From Hericium rajendrae (lineage: Eukaryota > Basidiomycota > Agaricomycetes > Russulales > Hericiaceae): 64,000 nt of DNA. The stretch covers positions 310,001-374,000 of the forward strand of contig CM065892.1 of the NCBI GenBank assembly GCA_033439255.1. The letters are read 5' to 3'. The notes under the pieces were generated by a model. That model saw only the letters and a program-made list of their open reading frames with translations. It made no database searches and had not been told where the DNA came from. Shown in pieces: positions 56,031 through 64,000 of this stretch. The position numbers and the translations under genes were made by a program. Position 1 is the first letter of the stretch; each line of letters begins with the position of its first letter.

Positions 56031-57996
56031 CGGTTTATTTACGCAAACAACCGAAGCCGAATACACAATACTCGAAGGCGTACAAGCTATGCGCAGCCCA
56101 CGCCAACTACGATTCCTCTTCCTCGATCTCCTCCTCAATGATTGTGTCCCCGCCCCTTGCCAAATATGGAACCAATTCCTACCCAATCTCACGCTCGACT
56201 TTCGTGTCCAAGCCGCTAACAATCAAGCAGTCGGCACTAGTCACGCGTTGGCTGAACTCAATTCTTATCTTGAGGAACAAGGCAAAACCCTGGACGACTA
56301 CGGTCTTCCGGACATTGAACATATCTCCTCTGAAGTACAGCATGAACTCGAGCGTTGGCAAGCTGACGCTTCCTTGAATACTCGTGCACAAGCGGCACTC
56401 GATGTATTGAATACTGAACAACGATCTATCTTCGACGAGGTGTACGCCAGTGTTTGCACGTCCACACCAACCCTCATGTTCATCGACGGCAAGGCCGGCC
56501 GTGGGAAAACATTTCTACTTAACTGTCTATGTGACTATCTACATGCGCACAATCAAATCGTGCTTGCCACAGCTACTGCCGCCTACGCCGCCCAACTTTA
56601 TCCCGGCGGTCGGACAACTCATTCCACATTTAAAGCAAGTTCTGCTTTGTATCTATCAACATTGCATTGGACTAACAAAATCAATTTAGGTCCCCGTAAA
56701 TGACAGAAGTGAAATGCTAGTCTCCCCTATCGAACGTAACTCTGCACGAGGCGAACTTCTTCAAGCTGCTACTCTCATCATATGGGACGAAGCGCCCATG
56801 GCCAACAAAGCTGTTCTCAGCTGCGTCGACGACACCTTACGCCGTGTGATGGGAAACAATATTCCATTCGGCGGGAAAACACTTCTTTTGCTAGGTAAGT
56901 CACAATGCACTTTTCACCTGATTCCAATTATTCACTACTGTCATATCAGGTGATTTCCGTCAAACATGCCCCGTCGTAAAGAACGGTTCCCGTCGCCAAA
57001 CAGTCGACACATCCATTCGCTCGTCTGGCCTATGGGATTTATTTACAATACGCCGTCTAACCATTCCCATCCGTAATGCCGAAGATCCCGATTTCGCTAC
57101 ATTCATTGATGAAATTGGTGATGGTGCTGGACCGGACGTCAATCTCGACTTTCTGCCAACATGCTCCACACCCGAATACCTTATCGATTTTGTCTTCCCC
57201 GGCACAACCGTTACCGAACCTATCTCCGCTGTCCGACAATCAATACTCGCTGTCACCAACGAACAAACTGACGAATACAATAGCATTATCCTTGATCGAC
57301 TGCCAGCACCCGCACGTACTTATCTTGCCGCCGACTCCCTGAAAGAAGCAGACGATGCCGGAATGATCCCTCCTCAACCAGTTCTGGATTATATTGCCCA
57401 TGCCAAAACTCCTCCCGGTTTACCACACCACACGTTAACAACCAAACGCGGCGCAGTTATGCGCATAATGCGCAATATGTCCTTGGACCGCGGACTCGTC
57501 AAGAACACTCGTGTCGTGGTCGTCGATGTCGGGCAACGCCTCATCACCGTCAAACGCCTCTTACCAACATTGAATGGACATGGTGACGTCGCATCTGATT
57601 ATATTCTGATCCCTCGCATACCTTTCCATCATGAACTGCATTCAGGCCACACGCTACTACGGCGCCAATTTCCTCTAGCAGTTGCATATGCAACAACTTT
57701 TAATAGTTGTCAAGGGCTAACGTTAGATCGAGTCGGAGTCGACCTCTGCCGTCCAGTTTTTTCCCATGGTCAACTGTATACCGCTTTGTCCAGAATCCGT
57801 CATCGCCGCCATTGTCTTCTCCGATTACCTGAAGGCGTAACAACCACTGCCAATGTAACCTTCCCCGAAATTTTACTATGATGGACCTTCTCGCATAGAA
57901 TGTACACATATATTATAATTTATCCATCTACATTAGTGACACACTGTTAGCGACTTCACTCGCGCAACACCGGCGACCAAGACCGGCGGAGCGCCA
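56030..57996 (+). mobile_element. Inverted second copy of the Helitron helicase end
   Basis: About 1.97 kb on the plus strand, nearly identical to the reverse complement of 55,215-55,153 joined to 43,001-41,097. It contains the sequence across the Gypsy insertion point without interruption (single GCGC at 56091-56094). Its right end stops inside the loop of the Helitron terminal hairpin: the first arm GGCGGAGC and loop GCCA are present, the second arm is not. On both sides it is embedded in the minus-strand Helitron, replacing the Rep catalytic region. Confidence 0.85.
56088..57881 (+). CDS. Helitron PIF1-type helicase, intact frame
   Basis: Coding exons 56088-56634, 56690-56894 and 56950-57881 join in frame with no stop, giving about 560 residues from the first ATG (MRSPRQLRF). 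Walker A is MFIDGKAGRGKTF, Walker B IIWDEAPMANKAV, then GDFRQTCPVV, and the C-terminal TFNSCQGLTLDRVGVDLCRP and QLYTALSRIRHR. The first intron begins GC (AAA|GCAAGT). The frame is open a little upstream (to 56,020) without an ATG. Helitron helicases unwind DNA for rolling-circle replication; alone, without the Rep nuclease, this copy could not mobilise the element. Whether it is transcribed is unknown. Confidence 0.78.
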
Positions 57997-59240
57997 AATG
58001 TTTTCATGAGGAGCGACATCATCGGCACCCATGAGTTCCGCATCTTCTCGACGAAGATGCTCTTGGTTGACACGGATAAAATTGAGTCGCGCCTCAATGC
58101 TTCGACTGAACATGTCGACGGCATATTCATTGGCCAATCGGCCGAAAATTTCAAAGCGTTCTTCACGTAGCAAGCGTGCACGATAGTGCCACATTTGAGT
58201 TGTTACTGAATCTGAGCTGGCACTGGTTGTACCTATGATTACGCATGTAATCAGTGAGCATGCCACATAACGAAGATAATGCACTCACCTGCCAGAGAAG
58301 CATGCGAAGATGGCAAGAGCGCAGCATATTCGTCCGCAGCATTCGAGAGTGGAACCCCCCATCCAAGTGTTCCGTGCGGAAAAAACAAAGGATAAGCTAA
58401 AGGTTCCCATAGCCGGCTGTAGATGGAGATGTTTTGTGGTCGACCATCTGTGTGCGATATGACAATTTCGCGTGGGTGTACATCGGTTAAGGATGTATTT
58501 TGGAATGAGATAAGCGCAGCTATGTCCTTCGCAGGCCCAGAATCACGAACGACGAGTTGATAAGAAGGTGTTATCGGTGGTTGTAATGATTGTTGGTGGA
58601 ATACGGAATGCATGGTGACCAGTGCTGAAACGAAGGGATTGTGCGTGAGCAGTGCATTACGCACGCCGTCGTATGCAAAAGGCGGAAGAGCGGGAAGGAG
58701 TGTTGAATGTGGGGCACCTGCTTCTGGCATGTAGCCATCATGGAGTATCCAGCGGACCGCCGAATTGGCATGTTGAGAACGCACGCGATGATAGGCTTTG
58801 CCTTGAATAGCGAAGAATGCGGGCGGCCCTCTGCTGAAATCAGGAAATGTATGGGTCTTTTCGAGGGATGCGAAGCTGAAGACCAAGTTGATTAGCCGTG
58901 ACTTGGAAGACACAGTCGGTTCGAGCAGCATAAGATTGTATGTGGGGGGCAGCGGTGGCAAAGGTGGGACATCGTTCTTCTTTGATCCATTCGGGCCACA
59001 GCAAAATCCTGAGCGTTCACCCGTGAGAAGGAGGATGCCACAATGTTGACAACGGTGACGTCCGATCCGAGTTTGTGCTCCCCATTCTAGTCGTGCACTT
59101 GAAACGCGAGATATAGACCACGTATCAGTCATTATGACTGTGAGGGGGGAGTGCGAAGCAAGATAATTATTGTCTGTCGACTGGTACAAATAGTCAAAAT
59201 AGTCAAACTGAGGCGAGTTCCGCCGCGGACATATCTTCAT
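57997..59240 (-). pseudogene. Helitron Rep-helicase, N-terminal part
   Basis: N-terminal region of a fungal Helitron protein. A zinc-like motif CQHCGILLLTGERSGFCC is followed by NDVPPLPPLPPTYNLMLLEP, VFSFASLEKTHTFPDFSRGP, FAIQGKAYHRVRSQHANSAV, SRLWEPLAYPLFFPHGTLGW, an intron near 58,230-58,290, then TQMWHYRARLLREERFEIFG and NEYAVDMFSRSIEARLNFIR. The frame stops making sense at about 58,000, where the inverted helicase copy begins. The following HUH nuclease core and catalytic Tyr region are therefore absent, so this Rep is dead. Confidence 0.8.
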
Positions 59241-60429
59241 GATTCATGTGAGATATGGTAAGCGATAAGAAAACTGACACATTTCCGACAACCATTCGCT
59301 CGCTAACACATGGGATCCGCATGCAATACAGGAAAACAGATATTGCGTTGGATGCTCCTCCCATGTCGGAGATCTAAAGAACATATGAGCATTGCACAAT
59401 GCAAATAATAATGCGCGCTCACCGTAGTAACTAGAATGTGGACGTGGATGAAACCGCGTCGTTGGGACTCTGCAACTATGTGGAAGGCTGCAAGCATATT
59501 ATCGGTGTGAAAGTTGAGAATGAAGGAAGGCCTTGAAGGCAGCTATTTTGAGATTAGCATTCAATGCAGCTCGTAATAAAAGGAGCACAAACCGCGAGAC
59601 AGTAACAGCATGTGTCATCAGCGACAGGTTGATATCGGCGGTGGGGCTAACAGACAACATGGTCACGAAGCCACCGCCGATAGCATCCGAGGCGAGACAG
59701 TTGTCTTGCGCGGCGTCAAAGGCAGGCTTCAGGCGGTCGTCATAGACGACCGTGGCTATGACGCATCCGCCCGACAATGCGTAAGACAAATCTAGCACGG
59801 CAGATTCTTCTCCGTACGTGAATGCCACCGCATCTGAGAGGCGCAAGAGTGTATACGCAAGACGCAATGCACGAAGTGATATGGTCGAATGAAAGACGAT
59901 TGTTAGTTCATACGTGAGGATCGGATTGAGGTGTTGCTCCCAAAAAATATGGACTGGGAAATGCAAGAGTTCTGAACGATACTCGATTTCTACAGAAGGC
60001 ATGAACTGCGAAGATGCTGTGAGAATCGAACGAGATATGAGCAAGTAAAAGTTACCGTTAAAGCGCTCGCTAACTTTGGAATTAGATCGTATATAGCTTG
60101 ATTTGGTACCTGGTTAATGATAGCTAATACGATCTGTACGTCATCGGCAATAATTTCGATGCAAGGTGCGGAGGACAGAGCAGACGAGACGACTCCAATA
60201 TCTATGCTCAAGTCAGACCGGACATCCAGCACCATGTGGGAAAGCTTACTCACATTCAGCATTACCGATCATAGATTGAAAACGGAAGTAATCGATCTGA
60301 AGATTCTGGCACATATCGCAGCAGAGGGAAAATGATAACGGACAATCCAAATTTTCAAGGAAGCATTATAACCTAAATATCAACCCCTACGGATTCAAAT
60401 CCAAGCATACAGGCGGATGGTAAGCTGAA
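59241..60429 (-). other. Helitron upstream region with uncertain frames
   Basis: A minus-strand frame at 59,499-60,044 (about 180 codons; LRLSDAVAFTYGEESAVLDL, SDAIGGGFVTMLSVSPTADI) has no recognised family. Just downstream, at about 59,430-59,500, the minus strand reads AFHIVAESQRRGFIHVHILV before a GTGAGC donor. That resembles the HUH (His-x-His) block of Helitron Rep proteins, yet it lies upstream of the N-terminal part, out of the expected order. It may be a relic of another Helitron or of a rearrangement. I give no gene call. Confidence 0.4.
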
Positions 60430-61686
60430 TCACTCCCCCATCTTACGCTTCTTACCCTTGCCGCCCTTCGCACGCGACGCGTTAGCACTTTCGGGCTGCG
60501 TGCCAGAAGCGGGGGGCGCAGAACCATCACGCTCGCCATCGCTGGCACTTGCGGGACGATCGACGACATGCTCTACCGGCGCACTGCAAATATTTGCATG
60601 AGACAACCTGACTCGCTGACGATTGGGAACACTCACAATGCGAATGGCGCAGCGGACAGAGCATCAGCAGATGCAGCACCACCGGAGCTGCTTACGTTCA
60701 CAGAAGATGGTCCTGCAACTGGTTCAGAGCTTGCAGTCTGCGCAACGGACGGTGCGTGCGATGACTCCACCATTCTACCGAGGTAATTGGTGAATGCATC
60801 AGATTATAGTAACCACAGAATCTTACTGTGAGCTTTGAGCAGACCCTCCTACCTTGGACGCATTGCGTGACATCGAGGACACAACACTAATAATGATGAT
60901 CAGCATGTACATAACCACGGCAAAGTAAGAAAAACTTACGCCGCTGTCACATCAGTTTTGGGCCGACCGTACTTGCGGTACTTGCCTGACCCTTGCCCTG
61001 AATCAGCAGACATGGTGGCCAGATCGCCGTCGGTAGACTCTGTGGCAGTGACCTGGGCACCGAATACGAGGTGGGAAACAGAAACATGCAAGCGCTGCTG
61101 TAACACATGCGAACACGTCCCCACAACGAATATAGTCCCTCCAATGCGAGGAGGCTTGGTGCGCTGCCAACGTGGCGACTCGTCGAAAAAACATCTGCCA
61201 GCAAGCATGAGAGATATGTCAAGGAAAAAAAGTTGCAGCTCACCCGACAACAGAAGTCTGCATACCACCGCGCAAATACTCAGAGACCCGAATGATAAAG
61301 TTACGCGGCCCATTCTGAATGACCGTGCCCAACCCCATGAAGGTTGTTCCGTCCATGTCCGGAATACCAGCCTCATAAGAATCGTCTTCGGGATTGCCGG
61401 GGTAGGGAAAGAAGTAGATCGGTTCCAACATTGCGCCGCCAATGTCAGCGTCGATGTGCACCTTGGCCAAGATGGAGACAACGGTCTTGTCCGGAAGAGG
61501 CTGACTACCAGCTGGCGCATAAACGCGAACAGTACCGTCCATGGGAGTGCCATTGTTGGCGGACAGCTGAAATTCGAGGCTATACAGGAAAAAGGGCGTA
61601 CCGGGTCCCGTAGAACCCGGAGTCTTCACGACTGTGTGGCGCGCAGAATAGAGTCCGAAATTCCCGCTGACTAGCGCAGAAGACAT
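60430..61686 (-). CDS. OB-fold-like protein with basic tail, next to the Helitron
   Basis: Start MSSALVSGNFGLYSARHTVV at 61686 (an upstream in-frame ATG at 61815 would add 43 hydrophobic residues). Exon 1 ends GGMQTSVVG at 61244; a 49-base intron (61,195-61,243) leads into CFFDESPRWQRTKPPRIGGT and IFVVGTCSHVLQQRLHVSVS. Then one or more introns, a Ser/Ala-rich stretch (SSEPVAGPSSVNVSSSGGAS) and a last exon ending GGKGKKRKMGE (stop 60,430), a likely nuclear signal. The alternation of strands around FIIRVSEYLRGGMQTSVVGC and GGTIFVVGTCSHV suggests an OB-fold, so single-strand DNA binding is conceivable. Family and function are not established. The exon structure between about 60,640 and 60,960 is uncertain. 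Confidence 0.6.
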
Positions 61687-62500
61687 GGTGAGGAAGATTG
61701 CGGGTGGACCGTAAATCTGCTGAGACTTTATGGTCAGAAAAAAGACAGAATACAATGTCGAGGTGATAATCGGACGTACGACAGGCATGTACTCCGTCCC
61801 CGAGCGGAATGACATGGCGCGTATTCAGTACAACGTCTCACCAAGCGGCGGAAAATGGTTATATGATGCGCGATGACGTGGCATTAAATAACTTTTGTGT
61901 GACCGAATGGCGGAAATGGAGCTGTCGCGCAAGATGATGCGCAAGATGATGCAGTAGTCAGTAAGTGCAAACGCGGCGAGTATTGAGTGCGGTCTCACTG
62001 AACGATGCGGAATGACGTAGCGTGCGGATCGGCCACTGAACGATGCGGACATCGAAAGGAAGCAGACGCAATGTAGAGTCAACGAAACAGAGTGTACAAC
62101 CAAACAGGGACAAAGCTGGGCCAGACGCGCGAAGAAGACTACAACCAAACATGTACAATTGCTGCGCAGCGTCCTGGGTAATAGTAGAGTAATAATCATT
62201 GTGCTAACGTTTCTCAGCATGTCTGTGTTCCCAGTCCTTTCGATCAGCAAAGGGAGAGCTGGAACATGTCTAGTCTCCGAGCAGACCTTACACAGAAGAA
62301 AGTCGTAGAACATGTCTATGATGTTCGCACTAGTTCGCAGAACATCCCTTTATCCGGTGCACTCTTAATCTCTTATGACGCATGCAGAAGAGCCAGAGAT
62401 GAAGCGCATATAATTGCATAGGTAAGTGGTCGCATAGGGCATATAAGACATTCATACTAGTAAGGAGTGTGCATACTTCGAAAACGTGCAAATCCTTCAT
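61687..62500. other. Intergenic gap
   Basis: About 810 AT-rich bases between two minus-strand genes. No recognised frame, RNA or repeat. The 5' end of the Helitron (TC at an A/T site) might lie here but I cannot locate it. Confidence 0.45.
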
Positions 62501-64000
62501 CTACAACATCGACAGCCCACACCACACCGCCAGTCCACCCATCGCGCCCGCCAGCACCGCCTGCGCGCACCCCGGTCCACTCTCTCCAGCCTCGCGCTCC
62601 TCAAGCCACCCGTCGCTCGCAGACGGCGGGACGACACGCGCGCTTTCCACCGACCGGCCGAACGCACCCGGCATCGCGCGCCCCGGCATCTCGAGGCAGG
62701 CGCGCAGCATCGGCGCATCGGAGCTGAGCACGAGCCACGGGCCCGGGAGGCCCGGCGCGAGCGCGTTCAGGACGCCGGTGTGCAGGCCGCGCGCGTGGGC
62801 GTCGAGGATGGCGGCGTGGAGCGCGACGGCGTCGGGTGGGCGGGTGAACGTGCAGAATGGGGCGGCGCTGGGGACGGGCGGTGCGGTCCAGGGCTCGGGC
62901 TCGGGCGCTGCAGCGTGCGGCGGGGCGGGGTCGGTGTCCATGGCGTGGTCTTCTTCGGCGGGCGTCGTGCGCTCTTGTTCAATAACCTCCATCTCGGGCC
63001 ATGGGCCTGGGGTTCTGTATCCACGGGATGAGGATGGAGAGACTGGTGAAGGCGGGGTGTGGCTCGCATCGGGACGTTGAACGGCGTCAGTGTTGATCGA
63101 GAGGACGGGTATGTCCTTCTGCGACGTAGGTGCCTCTGGAACCTGCTCGGGCGGAGGAGTGAGATACTCGAGCTCCAGAGAGGGCGAGCGGGCGCGGCGA
63201 GCGGAGTCGGCTGGAGGACAGGGCGCAGGATCCGAGAACTCTGCTTCAGGTGCCGGCGAGGGAGGCGGCGAGGGAGGCCCGACTGGCGCTTCTTCCAGTC
63301 TTTGTCCTGGAGGGTTGGAGGCACGCCGCGGAGGCGGATGCACGCGTTCAGTCGCTGCTGGTCTACACTCTGGGGGCAAAATAATGTCGAACATTATCCT
63401 GGGCTGGAGCACCGGGTCGGGAGACGGTGACCGCTCCGGCGCAGGCCCCACTTCGACAGCCTGCCGCGTGCCGTTCGACGAATACGCCCACCCCGCCTTC
63501 GTCGACCTCACCGCGACCTTGCCCGACTTCCACCTCCTCCACGCCCGCCTCCTGTCCTTGTTCGTCTTGAACCCGCCCGACCAGAACCAATCCGGATGCT
63601 TGCGCCGGCGCTGCTCCTCATGCCGCCCTCTGAGCCACAGCTCCCAGATCTCGGGGACCGTCGTCGGCTTCATGAAGAGCAGCATATAGTCGTACTCCGA
63701 CCCGTTGTCCTTGACCTCCGGCTGATCTGGCAGCGCGCACCTGAACCGGTGGTACCAGCAACCCTGCTCCTTGTTGCGCTCTCCGTAGTTGATGATGTCC
63801 CACGCGGTGAGGCGCATGTGTCTCTCCGGGCGCCGCGTCTGCACGACATCGTCGCTCTCCCAGCTGTAGCCGTTGCAGATGATCGTTAGCGGCTCCGAGA
63901 CCCTGCGCCGGGGCGGCATGAGGTGCGACGCGGCTTGCTTCTTCTTCAGCCACGGGACGACGACCTCCTGCTCAATGCGCCGCTTCAGAAGCTTGTCCTC
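62501..64000 (-). CDS. Pro-rich hypothetical protein, 5' end outside the window
   Basis: The frame is open from the window edge (EDKLLKRRIEQEVVVPWLKK) to the stop at 62501, at least 499 residues; the ATG at 63919 is internal to this open stretch and probably not the start. The N-terminal part is ordered: LTIICNGYSWESDDVVQTRR, MRLTAWDIINYGERNKEQGC, EYDYMLLFMKPTTVPEIWEL, HPDWFWSGGFKTNKDRRRAW. The middle is Pro/Glu/Ser-rich and disordered. The C-terminus has a short hydrophobic run (AVLAGAMGGLAVWCGLSML) that could be a tail anchor. No family recognised. Very GC-rich codon use opens long shadow frames on the other strand. Confidence 0.65.
   Translation of the reverse strand, partial: EDKLLKRRIEQEVVVPWLKKKQAASHLMPPRRRVSEPLTIICNGYSWESDDVVQTRRPERHMRLTAWDIINYGERNKEQGCWYHRFRCALPDQPEVKDNGSEYDYMLLFMKPTTVPEIWELWLRGRHEEQRRRKHPDWFWSGGFKTNKDRRRAWRRWKSGKVAVRSTKAGWAYSSNGTRQAVEVGPAPERSPSPDPVLQPRIMFDIILPPECRPAATERVHPPPRRASNPPGQRLEEAPVGPPSPPPSPAPEAEFSDPAPCPPADSARRARSPSLELEYLTPPPEQVPEAPTSQKDIPVLSINTDAVQRPDASHTPPSPVSPSSSRGYRTPGPWPEMEVIEQERTTPAEEDHAMDTDPAPPHAAAPEPEPWTAPPVPSAAPFCTFTRPPDAVALHAAILDAHARGLHTGVLNALAPGLPGPWLVLSSDAPMLRACLEMPGRAMPGAFGRSVESARVVPPSASDGWLEEREAGESGPGCAQAVLAGAMGGLAVWCGLSML

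Noticed and set aside
62469-63080. Plus-strand frames of about 200 codons opposite the last gene
   Set aside because: Low-complexity shadows of a GC-rich minus-strand exon that is open to the window edge.

Overview
This window is fungal nuclear DNA, most likely from an Agaricomycete (Basidiomycota). Almost every gene is split by introns of about 47-70 bases. It carries the chimeric spermidine synthase-saccharopine dehydrogenase gene typical of basidiomycetes, a DUF6593-type gene, and a Helitron and a Ty3/Gypsy element of the kind common in mushroom-forming fungi. Species cannot be read from the sequence. Exon boundaries below come from splice consensus, reading-frame phase and family conservation; none is supported by transcripts.

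Bases 1-40,430 are an ordinary gene-dense chromosome arm. In order: the 3' part of a TTC27/EMW1-like TPR gene; a degenerate minisatellite of about 1 kb with hairpin-forming units; a small membrane protein; a CorA/ALR-type magnesium transporter; HOM2 (aspartate-semialdehyde dehydrogenase) divergent from EMC6; a DUF6593-like gene; SPE3-LYS9; a TFIIIA-like zinc-finger gene; a TPR-like gene; eIF3m; a DUF2009/B-box gene; three tandem secreted S28 serine peptidases; a PP2C phosphatase; a PGC1-like phosphodiesterase; a gene-poor stretch of 2.7 kb; and a disordered Ser/Pro-rich protein. Several are housekeeping genes for lysine/threonine and polyamine synthesis, membrane-protein insertion, translation initiation and 5S rRNA transcription.

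Bases 41,081 to about 60,000 are nested mobile DNA. A minus-strand Helitron is cut by a 12,151-base Gypsy element (43,002-55,152; two 1,020-base LTRs; 4-base target duplication GCGC). Within the Helitron, a second 1.97-kb copy of the helicase end lies inverted (about 56,030-57,996) where the Rep catalytic core should be. That inverted copy still holds the uninterrupted target site, so the Gypsy insertion can be read directly. The Gypsy element has gag, protease and RT/RNase H/integrase frames on the minus strand. Between pol and its 3' LTR it also carries 3.4 kb with two intron-containing genes on the opposite strand, flanked by a 17-base direct repeat next to hairpins. This antisense module is the most unusual feature here.

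Bases 60,430-64,000 hold a gene for an OB-fold-like protein with a basic tail, in the same orientation as the Helitron, and a Pro-rich gene that runs off the window edge.
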